64,000 nt of DNA from JABWAJ01 sp038323375 (GTDB taxonomy: Bacteria > Bacteroidota > Bacteroidia > Chitinophagales > Saprospiraceae). The notes under the pieces are model-generated. The model saw only the letters and a program-made list of their open reading frames with translations, did no database searches and was not told where the DNA came from. How positions within the stretch are numbered: position 1 is the stretch's first letter; each line of letters opens with the position of its first letter. Location of the stretch: contig JBBQGV010000021.1 in the NCBI GenBank assembly GCA_038323375.1, forward strand, positions 1 to 64,000, written 5' to 3'. A program made the position numbers and the translations under genes. This document shows, one piece after another, positions 1 through 8,261 of this stretch.

Positions 1-348
1 CGGACTTCCCGCAATTGCTTTCAGTCGGCGCAATTGCCTTCGTCGGTCACGTAGCTTTGGCTACGCTCCCTTCTTGCGCCTTGTCCGCTGGAAAAATCCC
101 CACGCCGAAAACGCGAACTTATTATTGCGATGTTCCTTAGCCATAGCTAAGGGAGGCGGTTCTCCAACGCGGGGTAGGAGCAAAAGACCTCCTGGAAAAG
201 TGGACAGTTATTATTTCAGCGACCCATAAGCGTTTGAAGCGCTTAAACGATATATCTTTGTAAGTCTGAATTCAATCGCTTTACAAAAGTGGAATCCTAC
301 GGATATGTAATAAGTTAGTGTTTGTTCATAGTTTTTGTTTTATCTCGA
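1..348. other. Intergenic leader with hairpins, no gene seen
   Basis: No convincing coding frame is visible. The stretch holds short perfect stem-loops, for example at 50-65 (CGTAGC, loop TTTG, GCTACG) and 135-152 (CCTTAGC, loop CATA, GCTAAGG). It may be the 3' flank of a gene lying before the window. A possible promoter and a terminator close it (see 233-260 and 349-377). Confidence 0.5.
233..260 (+). promoter_or_regulatory. Possible Bacteroidota-type promoter (TTTG ... TATCTTTG)
   Basis: TTTG at 233-236 is followed after 16 bases by TATCTTTG at 253-260, which fits the TAnnTTTG -7 box of Bacteroidota; the spacer is shorter than the usual 19-21. A terminator lies about 90 bases downstream and before pdxH, so if it is active it would mainly make a ~110-nt transcript. 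Confidence 0.3.
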
Positions 349-377
349 CCCCTTGAATGGCTTCAAGGGGTTTTTTT
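349..377 (+). terminator. Rho-independent terminator upstream of pdxH
   Basis: CCCCTTGAA and TTCAAGGGG form a perfect 9-bp stem around a four-base TGGC loop, followed directly by seven T. It ends 43 bases before the pdxH ATG, so it ends an upstream transcript rather than pdxH itself. Confidence 0.85.
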
Positions 378-420
378 ATGTACCTTGCATACACTTTTCA
401 TTGTGCAATTTTCATGATTT

Positions 421-1068
421 ATGCTGCTTGAAATTCATCACCTTAGACAAGATTACAACGCAGGCGTACTCGATATTTCGACGGTTAATCCCGATCCGAT
501 CCGGCAGTTCGAGGAATGGTTCAAGGACGCATTGCAGGCTGGCGAACCGGAGCCAAACGCCATGACCCTTGCTACCGCCACGCCCGATGGCAAGCCTTCT
601 GCCAGGATTGTCTTATTGAAAGGATTAGATCCCGGGGGCTTTGTGTTTTATACCAATTACGACAGCCGCAAAGGCAGGGAGCTGGAAGCCAATACCCACG
701 CGGCGCTGGTTTTTTTATGGCTGACGCAGCAACGGCAGGTTCGGATAGAAGGTGTTGTCGAAAAAGTATTGCCGGAAGCTTCTACCGAATACTTCCAAAG
801 CCGGCCCAAAAACAGCCAGATTGGCGCATGGGCTTCGCCACAGAGCGCAGTCATCAGCGATCGGACGATTTTGGAGGACAAAGTTGTCGCTTTGGAAAAG
901 GAATTTGCGGAAACGGAACAATTGCCCCGTCCCGAACAGTGGGGTGGGTACCTTTTGAAGCCCAGCTGCATCGAATTCTGGCAGGGGAGGAGCAGCCGCT
1001 TACACGACCGCGTGCAGTATTTGCACGACGGCCATGGCAGTTGGATCATTCAAAGATTGGCACCTTAA
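421..1068 (+). CDS. pdxH: Pyridoxamine 5'-phosphate oxidase
   Basis: FMN-dependent cytosolic enzyme that oxidises pyridoxamine or pyridoxine 5'-phosphate to pyridoxal 5'-phosphate, the last step of vitamin B6 cofactor synthesis and salvage. The 215-residue length is normal for the family. Visible family motifs are the FMN-binding RIVLLKG (about 62-68), SRKG near 82-85, QVRIEG near 106-111, SRPKNSQIGAWAS at 127-139, WGGY at 174-177 and the C-terminal EFWQGRSSRLHDR at 185-197 that binds the PLP phosphate. The ATG at 421 is the first in frame and gives the normal N-terminus. It stands alone: a terminator precedes it and the next gene is convergent, with stops only a few bases apart. Confidence 0.97.
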   Translation: MLLEIHHLRQDYNAGVLDISTVNPDPIRQFEEWFKDALQAGEPEPNAMTLATATPDGKPSARIVLLKGLDPGGFVFYTNYDSRKGRELEANTHAALVFLWLTQQRQVRIEGVVEKVLPEASTEYFQSRPKNSQIGAWASPQSAVISDRTILEDKVVALEKEFAETEQLPRPEQWGGYLLKPSCIEFWQGRSSRLHDRVQYLHDGHGSWIIQRLAP

Positions 1069-1076
1069 GGGCGTCC

Positions 1077-2108
1077 TTATTTGAACAAATTATCGTATTG
1101 CCCGTCCGCATTCCGGGGTGCCTCTTGGGTTGCCTTTTGATCAAGTTGCTTGAGTTCCAGCGCGTCTTGGGTTTGAGACTTGCTGTGGCCGTGCGCGCCC
1201 TCCATCAGCATCAGGGTGCTTTTCTGTTCCCATTCTTCCAGCATTTGCAGCCCCTGCTCTTCAAATACCCCGTTTTGCAAGTCAACCGAATTCATAAAAC
1301 CGGACGACATTTCCATAAAACGCTCCATTTCGCCAACTTTTCCGGCCACATCTTCGGTAATGGCTTCCATGGCCATGTCGAACATGGCGCGTTTATCCGG
1401 ATCGCCCGACATCACGCTCATGGCCGATTTCATGGCTGAATGGGAGGCGCGGATGGCTTTGCGTTCCTCTTCTTTTAATTCAACCTGGTCTTTGGTATCC
1501 TGGAGCAGAATTTCGGAATTGTCGTGCATTTTGACTAAAATCCGGTACAGGATTTCCATGCGGTTCACCAATACGCGGTATTTTTCATTGCTTTCCTGGA
1601 GGCGGGCTGCTTTGCGCGAAGCGAGCACCAATTGCGGATCTTTACCACCAACTTTGGCAGCTGCGGCCAATTTCAGATTTTGTTCGATTTCTTTGTTGTT
1701 GGTCTCCATCAGCCCTTGCAATTGCCGCATCTGACCGCGCAACAAGCCGATTTGTTTGCGCATTTTGACCAAATTATCCTGAAGGTCCTCCACGTAACTT
1801 TTCAGTATGCCAATGGGGTCAATGTTTACAAACACCCCGGTGATCCGGCGCATGATGCTTTTGTAGCCATACCAGAATAAATTGCGCATTTTGGGGTCAA
1901 GTACCAGGTACAGGATCGTGCCGATGGCCACGAGCATGAGGCTCAGGTAGAGGACATTCTGGGCGAGCGCCAGCAAAAAGGGCATAAAGGTGTACAGCAG
2001 AAAACCACCGCCAGCAACAATGGCCGCCAGGAAAATGGCGCCAGTTACCCCTTCCGGCCTTTTCCAGAAAGGTTTTCCCGAAGGATTAGTGAACGTGTCG
2101 CTTGCCAT
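1077..2108 (-). CDS. Membrane-anchored coiled-coil protein, PspA/ESCRT-III-like architecture
   Basis: A 343-residue protein with two hydrophobic helices near the N-terminus (about 24-47 and 51-72) followed by a long charged, Gln/Lys/Glu-rich region (about 95-260) predicted to be coiled coil, and a soluble tail. I do not recognise a named family; the arrangement resembles membrane-remodelling or stress proteins such as PspA/Vipp or toxic-anion-resistance proteins, but this is an architectural analogy only. It is the second gene of a two-gene operon: its ATG follows the stop of the coiled-coil gene 2111-2659 after two bases, so the two products very likely work together. It is convergent with pdxH. 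Confidence 0.7.
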   Translation of the reverse strand: MASDTFTNPSGKPFWKRPEGVTGAIFLAAIVAGGGFLLYTFMPFLLALAQNVLYLSLMLVAIGTILYLVLDPKMRNLFWYGYKSIMRRITGVFVNIDPIGILKSYVEDLQDNLVKMRKQIGLLRGQMRQLQGLMETNNKEIEQNLKLAAAAKVGGKDPQLVLASRKAARLQESNEKYRVLVNRMEILYRILVKMHDNSEILLQDTKDQVELKEEERKAIRASHSAMKSAMSVMSGDPDKRAMFDMAMEAITEDVAGKVGEMERFMEMSSGFMNSVDLQNGVFEEQGLQMLEEWEQKSTLMLMEGAHGHSKSQTQDALELKQLDQKATQEAPRNADGQYDNLFK

Positions 2109-2110
2109 GG

Positions 2111-2659
2111 TTATAGGTATTGATTGATGTTATTCATGTCTTTGTCAATATCGCTGAGAATGCCTTTCAGCGTCGTTTCAAAGTGCCCGCGGGTGGTTTC
2201 GATCTTTTCTGTAGCCCCACGGATGTCTTCATCGGCTCGGTCAATAATGGACTGATTTTCAACCATCTGAGCTTCTAATTCTTTGATTTTGGCCCGATGT
2301 TCTTCGATTTGAATCTGCAATTTTTTGACTTCTTCCTGCTTGGAGTGGACGCGATCCTGCACTTGCTTTTGGAGGGCTTTGTCAAATTCCTGCTTCTCCG
2401 TATTGAGGATGCCTTTGTAGAAATCTGCTGTTTTAAGCAGTTTTTCTTTCGTCAGCCCCATCGTCGCAGCGGTGGCGAAGGCCGATTTGAACGCTGTTGC
2501 CTCGTCCATATTCATTTTGGACAATGCAGCCAGGGATTGTTTGTATTCTAAATAATCAAAGCCGGGCTGGTTGTTCCGTTCCAATGCCTTGGTGAGGAAA
2601 TCAACACTTTTTTCGTCTAAGCCATAGCTCTGGAAAAGAGATTTCAGATCTTGTTGCAT
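2111..2659 (-). CDS. Soluble coiled-coil protein, operon partner of the PspA-like gene
   Basis: A 182-residue protein without signal peptide or membrane segment. Residues about 1-85 look like a helical domain; residues about 85-160 are dense in Glu/Lys/Gln with heptad-like spacing, indicating a coiled coil. No named family is recognised. It lies two bases upstream of the membrane-anchored coiled-coil gene, so translational coupling and a physical complex at the membrane are likely. The upstream region up to 2835 is divergent to the AAA-ATPase remnant and would hold the promoter. Confidence 0.65.
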   Translation of the reverse strand: MQQDLKSLFQSYGLDEKSVDFLTKALERNNQPGFDYLEYKQSLAALSKMNMDEATAFKSAFATAATMGLTKEKLLKTADFYKGILNTEKQEFDKALQKQVQDRVHSKQEEVKKLQIQIEEHRAKIKELEAQMVENQSIIDRADEDIRGATEKIETTRGHFETTLKGILSDIDKDMNNINQYL

Positions 2660-2834
2660 GATGGAATGCGCTTTTTGTGCGGCGCAAAATAAGGAAATTG
2701 TCGGCAGCTTTTACAAAAATTCGATGCTTGGCCGACTTTGAACGATAAGTAAGCGATTGGCGGCCTTGCAACTTATGGCATGGAACATTTTTATTGCCTT
2801 TGCAATATTCATAAAGAACATACCCATTTCTAAG

Positions 2835-3218
2835 ATGCATATCAAGTCACTGTATTTCAAGAATAGTTTTTTGGGGTGGGAAATGGCGCCAATTGAGTTT
2901 GAACAATTGAATCTTTTGGTAGGGCTGTCCGGAGCAGGAAAAACCCAAATTCTCAGAGCGCTCTGGCACCTGAGAGGGATAGCGCTCGGGAAGACAATGA
3001 ATGATGTAGAGTGGAAAATTACTTTTTCCAATGAAGATATGGACTTCGAATGGAGGGGTGCTTTTGGAAGCCCGGAGATGGGAAGTCTTAACGATGAGCG
3101 TTATCCGGTGCATTTTGAAATTATCAGAACCCTGCCATCTGGTCATTCAATTGAACGCACTAAAGACGGAGAGCTAAATATCAAGATCGAATGGCCGGAT
3201 TCAAAATGCCCGCCCTGA
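2835..3218 (+). pseudogene. AAA-family ATPase, truncated remnant (Walker A end only)
   Basis: The 127-residue reading frame starts at the ATG at 2835 and shows an SMC/ABC-type N-terminus with the Walker A motif GLSGAGKT at residues 30-37. Relatives that pair with TOPRIM proteins are several hundred residues long, so the Walker B, signature and C-terminal part are missing. The frame stops at 3218; in another frame bases 3207-3294 read through to HVPYLALMNHF and a stop two bases before the next ATG, which looks like the original C-terminus left after an internal deletion plus frameshift. The stretch is more AT-rich than its neighbours, as is common for transferred defence genes. A different ORF start at 2757 only adds an implausible N-terminus. 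Confidence 0.6.
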
Positions 3219-3295
3219 AACGCTTCCTTTTGGACGCACTCGGCATGTGCCTTATCTCGCGTTGATGAACCATTTTGAAACCACGACTTCTTAGC

Positions 3296-4002
3296 ATGAA
3301 CCTTTATCTTCTTGTGGAAGGCATAGCAGAGTTAAAGGTCTATCCAATTTGGGTCGAACACTTGCTGGGTAGGAAGATCGGGCGGTCTTATAATTACACT
3401 CAAATGGCCTCTGATCAATATTACATTTTTAGTGGGGGAGGGGCTGGAAATATGATTCATAATGCGATCGGCAATGCAATTGATGAAATAGCCTCTAATC
3501 CTGTGTTCGATTATTTTATAGTTGTTATTGATGCTGAAGATGAATCAGTTGCTTCCCGTAAAAGAAGGGTTGAAGTTGCGATAAGTGAGGCTGCCGCAGA
3601 GCTGCCCGCAAATTGCCAGGTTCAGATATAGTTCAGAAAGTATGCTTTGAAACGTGGCTTTGCGGTCATATTCATCACTATCAGTCTGCAAAGGCATCTT
3701 CCAACAAAAATATAAGGATGTAAGTAGATGATTACGATGTAGAAAAACAAGACCCTGAAGCTATGCCTGCTAATCCCGGTAGACGACCTAATCTAAATCA
3801 TCTCTCAATTGGCAAGTACCATTTTATCTATTTGCATCACATGCTAAAAGCTTCCTATCCAAATATCTCCTACGGAAAAGGGCGTGCAGATAGAATTGCA
3901 GATACTGTCTACTTCAATGGTCATCTTATTCAACGATTGCTTGCAACCCGAACTCACCTGAAATCATTAGAAGATATGATTGTTTTTATGGCGATCATTT
4001 AG
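3296..4002 (+). pseudogene. TOPRIM / DUF4276-like protein, frameshifted partner of the AAA ATPase
   Basis: From the ATG at 3296 the product begins NLYLLVEG with the conserved TOPRIM glutamate (residue 9) and later has VVIDAEDE, the acidic motif of TOPRIM nuclease/primase folds. The frame ends at 3629-3631. Skipping two bases there restores a frame encoding QKVCFETWLCG, close to the E-(T/S)-W-L block typical of DUF4276 proteins, which is then broken again by TAA at 3721 and continues to 4002. So a gene of roughly 235 codons carries one frameshift and one nonsense codon. Together with the truncated ATPase it was probably an OLD/PARIS-like ATPase plus TOPRIM conflict pair. The anti-phage role is inferred from this gene pairing, not shown. 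Confidence 0.6.
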
Positions 4003-4016
4003 GCTCAACTTTAGCC

Positions 4017-4937
4017 CTACGGTGCCACCCGTTTCTCCACATGCAAATTGCCAAAAGTAATCCGAATACTCACCTTGGGATAGTATTCGCGGTTGGGACT
4101 AAATGTGATTTTGCGCTCGCCGTTGTCCAACGCTAACCAATGGGCATCAATGCGGGAAGGCAGGTTAACTTCGCTGCCCCTGGCACTAAGGGAATAGCCT
4201 ACAAACTGCGGATTGGGATGGTAGAACCAGACCTCTGATTTTTCAGCGTCTAAGCGCAAATCGGCGAGGTCGTCGTTGGCGAAAAGCCGAATGGTGCCAT
4301 ACTGCGCCTGAATATTGAAGCGGCCGCTGATGTTTTGCAGGGTGAGGTCGGAACGCCGCGACTGAATATTGAACCAGCCGTCGAGGTTCTGGCCGATTAG
4401 ATCGCCGAAACGGGTTTTGATTTCCACAGACCCTTTCAGGTTCTGTAAGCCAATGCGGCTGAATTCGCTGTTCACGCGCAGGCGGTTGGTCAGACTGCTG
4501 ATGTTGGCGGCTCCAAAAATGTTTTTCAGATAAACCGGGCATTCCCCAGGCAGTGTAATGGTGTATTTTACAGAAAGATAAGCTTCCGGCTCGCTTTTCC
4601 CTTTGCCTTCCACGGAAGACAGGTAGTTGCGGAGGTAAATTTTGTTCTTTACCCGTTGGGCTAAGTGTTTCATGAGTTCCAGGTCTCTTTCAGCAACCGC
4701 TTTGTCGGGATGCTTGGCAATCAGTTCCATCACGACCTGGATTTCTTTTTTCTCCCAGGTTTGGATATTCACTTCCGCTTTTTCCCCTTCGATGTTCACT
4801 TCGTAGCCCTCTTTATAGTGGAAGTTTTTTTCGATTTTTTTGGTAATGACCTGAACCTTGATCGTTTGGGCGATCACGGGTGCCGTAGCGCAAGTCAACA
4901 GCAACATAAACAGCAAAAAGGCAATTGAATATCTCAT
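4017..4937 (-). CDS. Exported DUF4097-like putative adhesin, third gene of an ECF sigma operon
   Basis: A 306-residue protein with a signal peptide (hydrophobic about 5-18, cleavage near VIAQ at 21-24). The C-terminal half repeats short beta-strand patterns such as LKGSVEIKTRFGD and ISGRFNIQAQYGTIRL, as in the DUF4097 beta-helix-like family that often sits behind ECF sigma/anti-sigma pairs in Bacteroidota. It probably acts in the periplasm or at the outer membrane as sensor or target of the sigma system. Its ATG overlaps the stop of the anti-sigma gene by four bases (ATGA), so it is translationally coupled. Exact function unknown. Confidence 0.7.
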   Translation of the reverse strand: MRYSIAFLLFMLLLTCATAPVIAQTIKVQVITKKIEKNFHYKEGYEVNIEGEKAEVNIQTWEKKEIQVVMELIAKHPDKAVAERDLELMKHLAQRVKNKIYLRNYLSSVEGKGKSEPEAYLSVKYTITLPGECPVYLKNIFGAANISSLTNRLRVNSEFSRIGLQNLKGSVEIKTRFGDLIGQNLDGWFNIQSRRSDLTLQNISGRFNIQAQYGTIRLFANDDLADLRLDAEKSEVWFYHPNPQFVGYSLSARGSEVNLPSRIDAHWLALDNGERKITFSPNREYYPKVSIRITFGNLHVEKRVAP

Positions 4938-5542
4938 ATCTCAGCGGCCATTTGTTTGACGATTTTTGAGCGTTCGCGCTCTATTTTGCTCAAGCGTCGG
5001 ATCAGGTCAGCGTCTTTGCCGTATTGACTCATCGTGTGGGTCAAAACAGCTTTGGCTTCATTCAGTTCTTTTAGTTCGGTTTTCAGGGAGTTCAGGTTTT
5101 CATTTTCCGGCATTTTTTCCACCATCGAAACGACCATGGCAATGTCTTGTTCATCAGCATCCCAGTCGCCTTCAAAACCGGTCACATCCAGCATTTCGGT
5201 GGTGTGCAAAACCATTTGGGCGCCAGTGTCTTCGCTGAAATAAAGCCAGACGCCCACGCTCAGGATGACGCCAAAAATGGTGGCGGCAATTGCCAGAACC
5301 GGTCTTGTCCAAAGTTTTCGCAGCTTCGGTTTTTGCTCCAGTTCGCTGCTGATTTTCCCCCAAGCCTGTGGCGGCGGGGAATACAATGGCAATTGGTGCG
5401 TGGCAATGCGCAGTTGTTTGTCCTGCGCTTCCAGTTCTAACTGCGCCTCAATGGCCGTCCACAGTTCCTGCTCAGGCGTATAGCCCGGCAGTTCGCGGAT
5501 GGCGCGCTCGAGGGTATTCCTATTGAGTTCTCTGTATTCCAT
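4934..5542 (-). CDS. Membrane-anchored anti-sigma factor-like protein
   Basis: About 202 residues from the ATG at 5542, with an N-terminal cytoplasmic part (about 1-90), one transmembrane helix around the segment VLAIAATIFGVILSVGVWLYF, and a periplasmic part ending in a coiled coil. This is the usual layout of Bacteroidota anti-sigma factors that hold an ECF sigma factor at the membrane. It follows the sigma gene after about 10 bases; an upstream ATG at 5560 would overlap the sigma stop and is a possible alternative start. Sequence similarity to a named anti-sigma family is not obvious, so the role rests on topology and position. Confidence 0.75.
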   Translation of the reverse strand: MEYRELNRNTLERAIRELPGYTPEQELWTAIEAQLELEAQDKQLRIATHQLPLYSPPPQAWGKISSELEQKPKLRKLWTRPVLAIAATIFGVILSVGVWLYFSEDTGAQMVLHTTEMLDVTGFEGDWDADEQDIAMVVSMVEKMPENENLNSLKTELKELNEAKAVLTHTMSQYGKDADLIRRLSKIERERSKIVKQMAAEI

Positions 5543-5552
5543 TGTTTGTTTT

Positions 5553-6089
5553 TTAAACATCCAACAACTCCGTAATCTTCTCCCGCAGTCGTTTTTTTGC
5601 ATAAAACAGTTGCGACTTGGACGTACCCACCGAAATGCCCAAACTATCCGCCGCTTCTTTATGCGAATAACCTTCCACTTCAATTAGTACAAAAATAGCC
5701 CGGTAACCTGCCGGCAGCGACTGGATGGCTTTTTCCAAATATTCCACATCTAAGTGATTGCTCCAGTCAATGAGATTGCCGGTAGTAATTTGATCTAGTT
5801 CTACGGAAACCGGTTCGCGGCGGATTTTGCTCAGCGCGGTTCGCACGACAATTGTTTTGATCCAGGCACCTAAGGTGGACTCGCGCCGAAACTGCCCTAA
5901 GCTTTTGAAAACCTTGATAAATGCTTCCTGGAGCACATCCTGTGCTAATTCAAAGTTGTTCGTTACCCGATAGGCCAGCGTATACATGGCGCTGCTGTAG
6001 CGGTCGTACAGGATTTTTTGCGCCAGCCGGTTTTCCGACAGGCAAGCCTCAATGAGTTCGTTCTCCGTCATGCGCACAGTGTAAGACAT
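5553..6089 (-). CDS. ECF-family RNA polymerase sigma factor
   Basis: A 178-residue sigma-70 family protein. Region 2 covers about residues 15-85, including the core-binding helix with YRVTNNFELAQDVLQEAFIKV (split around 40-60) and the -10 recognition part SLGQFRRESTLGAWIKT. Region 4 covers about 115-172 with LPAGYRAIFVLIEVEGYSHK followed by the helix-turn-helix EAADSLGISVGTSKSQLFYA. No extra domains. It heads a sigma/anti-sigma/DUF4097 operon on the minus strand, which is the standard Bacteroidota cell-surface-signalling arrangement; ECF factors usually autoregulate, so the promoter is expected in 6090-6200, divergent from rmuC. Confidence 0.93.
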   Translation of the reverse strand: MSYTVRMTENELIEACLSENRLAQKILYDRYSSAMYTLAYRVTNNFELAQDVLQEAFIKVFKSLGQFRRESTLGAWIKTIVVRTALSKIRREPVSVELDQITTGNLIDWSNHLDVEYLEKAIQSLPAGYRAIFVLIEVEGYSHKEAADSLGISVGTSKSQLFYAKKRLREKITELLDV

Positions 6090-6204
6090 CGGCTGTTAGC
6101 TGCTGCGTTTGTTCAAAGAAGCTTTTTTGGAGGGAAAAGGTTGTATGAGGGTTTGAAAAATGTTTTTTCGGTGTAGCTTAGAGCTTGGGTACAAAAAAAT
6201 CACC

Positions 6205-7554
6205 ATGCAAAACGACTTATCCCTGCTCTTCGGTTTTCTCTTAATTGGGTTGGCGCTCGGCTCGCTCTGCACCTGGCTTTACGCCAAATTTCAGTTGCTC
6301 GGAAAAGCCGTGCCCAAAGACGAATTACAGAAAAATTACGTGCTGCGCGAAGTACACGACAAACTCCAGGAACAGGCCGATTTGCACCGCGACGACCTGA
6401 TGGAAAAGGAAATTCAGTTGAGGCAGCTCACGGGCGACCTGGCTTCCCGCAATTCGGCACTGCACTATGCAGAGGAAAAATTGCAAACGCTGAAAGAAGA
6501 AATCGAAGCGCTGCAATTGCGCTCCAGGATCGAATTTGAAAACATCTCGAACCGCCTCTTAGACGAAAAAAGCCTGAAATTCGGTGCCCAAAACCAGCAG
6601 CAAATGCAGGAATTGCTTTCCCCACTGCGCGAGCAAATTAAAGTGTTTGAAGACAGCATTGAAAAAAAATTTGTGGAAGAAACCAAAGACCGCAGCGCCC
6701 TGAAAAAAGAAATCGAATTGCTGCGCGACCTCAATCAGCAACTGAGTCAGGACGCCGGCAACCTCGCCAATGCCCTGAAAGGCGACTCGAAAACCCAAGG
6801 CGACTGGGGCGAATTTCAATTGGAATTGCTGCTTGAAAGAGCGGGCTTAGTGAAGGACATGCACTATCGAGCCCAGCCGTCTTTCCGCGACGATGACGGA
6901 CAAATCAAACGCCCAGATTTCATCATCTACCTCCCGGATGGCAAACACCTGATCATTGATTCCAAAGTGTCGCTCACTGCTTACGAGCGATTTTTTAACG
7001 CAGAAAAAGTTGAAAAACAGGAAAAACACCTGCGTGAGCACGTAGAAAGTATGCGCCAGCACATCAATGACCTCAATTCGAAGAATTACCAGAGCCTTTA
7101 CCAGATCAATACCCCCGACTACCTGCTGCTTTTTGTGCCCATCGAACCGGCCTTCAATGCGGCAGTGCGGCACGATGGTCGCCTGTTCACGGAAGCTTTG
7201 GATAAAAACATCGTGATCGTAACGACTTCTACCTTGCTGGCTACCATGCGCACGATCGCGTACATCTGGAAACAGGAAAAACAAACGCGCAATGTGCTGG
7301 AAATAGCCCGGCAAGGCGGCTTGCTGTACGATCGGTTCTGCGCGTTCATCGAAGACCTGAAAACCGTGGGCCAGCGCATCGAAGCTGCTCAAGGTGCCTG
7401 GCACGACGCCATGAACAAACTCGTAAATGCGCGCCGCCACGGGGATACTTTGGTTGGGCGTGCCGAAAAAATCCGGGAATTGGGGGCGAGGACGACCAAG
7501 CAGTTGCCGCCGGAGTTGTTGGAATCGGGGCAAGAGGAGGATGTTCCTCAGTAG
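6205..7554 (+). CDS. rmuC: RmuC-family DNA recombination protein
   Basis: About 449 residues. A single N-terminal membrane helix (about 6-27) is followed by a long coiled coil (about 40-190) and the RmuC domain, a restriction-endonuclease-like fold with landmarks KGDSKTQGDWGEFQLELLLE, RPDFIIYLPDGKHLIIDSK and YLLLFVPIEPAFNAAV. In E. coli RmuC limits inversions at short inverted repeats; the D-x-(D/E)-x-K-like core (PDF...IIDSK) fits a nuclease. The ATG at 6205 places the membrane helix at the very start; the longer reading frame from 6160 adds an unlikely charged extension. It is divergent from the sigma operon. The abundance of inverted repeats in this genome makes its presence noteworthy but proves no link. 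Confidence 0.93.
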   Translation: MQNDLSLLFGFLLIGLALGSLCTWLYAKFQLLGKAVPKDELQKNYVLREVHDKLQEQADLHRDDLMEKEIQLRQLTGDLASRNSALHYAEEKLQTLKEEIEALQLRSRIEFENISNRLLDEKSLKFGAQNQQQMQELLSPLREQIKVFEDSIEKKFVEETKDRSALKKEIELLRDLNQQLSQDAGNLANALKGDSKTQGDWGEFQLELLLERAGLVKDMHYRAQPSFRDDDGQIKRPDFIIYLPDGKHLIIDSKVSLTAYERFFNAEKVEKQEKHLREHVESMRQHINDLNSKNYQSLYQINTPDYLLLFVPIEPAFNAAVRHDGRLFTEALDKNIVIVTTSTLLATMRTIAYIWKQEKQTRNVLEIARQGGLLYDRFCAFIEDLKTVGQRIEAAQGAWHDAMNKLVNARRHGDTLVGRAEKIRELGARTTKQLPPELLESGQEEDVPQ

Positions 7555-7607
7555 TTTTTAACTTTACTTTGACAGGCACAGGCGACCCAAACAGCAATAT
7601 TCAAAAA

Positions 7608-7633
7608 TGAAACGGCGTTTTGTTACCGTTTCA
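7608..7633 (+). other. Perfect stem-loop ahead of the NlpC/P60 gene
   Basis: TGAAACGG (7608-7615) and CCGTTTCA (7626-7633) pair perfectly around a 10-base loop, 11 bases before the ATG at 7645. There is no T-run, so it is more likely a leader structure than a terminator for rmuC. Confidence 0.35.
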
Positions 7634-7644
7634 AATACATCCCT

Positions 7645-8190
7645 ATGAACAAGGACACTTTTCGTTTGATCCAATCTGCCTGCCTGTTTTTGTTGGTCAT
7701 TGCCATTCCGGCCTGCAATGCTTTGCGCGCTGTACGTGCAGAAGAAGCCAGCACCCGTACCAGTAAAAGTAGTAAAGATACCAAAGCCGAACTGCGGCGT
7801 GAAGTCGTTTCTTATGCGCAGCAATTTAAAGGAACCGAATATACCGCGGCGGGCAAAACCCCAAAAAGCGGATTCGATTGTTCGGGATTTACAAGTTATG
7901 TGATGCGCAATTTTGAGGTGCCTTTGAGTGCCAGTTCGCGCGATCAGGCTAAGCAGGGGCGCATTGTGCCGCTGAAAGAAGCCAACCCGGGGGATCTGGT
8001 TGTTTTTCGACGCAGCTCCACCACGCCTGTTTTTCATGTAGCGATGATCGTTTCCAATGACCGGGATGGCATAAAAATCATTCACAGCACCAATACCCGT
8101 GGCGTTGTAGTGGATAATTTGCTTCAAAATTCCTATTGGGAACCTAAAATCTACCAGGTTCGGGATGTGCTGAATACCAGCGGTAAATAA
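7645..8190 (+). CDS. NlpC/P60 family peptidoglycan endopeptidase, lipoprotein
   Basis: 181 residues with a signal peptide and a lipobox ending at Cys24 (IPAC), so probably membrane-anchored in the cell envelope. The NlpC/P60 domain spans about 50-175: catalytic Cys79 in FDCSGF, His131 in FHVAMIV and the third polar residue His147 in IHST. Such enzymes cut the gamma-D-glutamyl-diaminopimelate bond in peptidoglycan stems. The length is typical for a minimal single-domain member. It lies between rmuC and the giant type B protein with no sign of an operon. Confidence 0.93.
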   Translation: MNKDTFRLIQSACLFLLVIAIPACNALRAVRAEEASTRTSKSSKDTKAELRREVVSYAQQFKGTEYTAAGKTPKSGFDCSGFTSYVMRNFEVPLSASSRDQAKQGRIVPLKEANPGDLVVFRRSSTTPVFHVAMIVSNDRDGIKIIHSTNTRGVVVDNLLQNSYWEPKIYQVRDVLNTSGK

Positions 8191-8261
8191 CCAATAAGTA
8201 GGAACAGGTTTGGATTATCGCCACACCCTTCCTATCTTGGTTGCTCATAATTTCGAAAAGA

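Noticed and set aside
516..1439. 307-residue plus-strand frame overlapping pdxH and running into the convergent gene
   Set aside because: Different frame inside pdxH and antisense to 1077-2108; low-complexity His/Phe-rich translation without domain.
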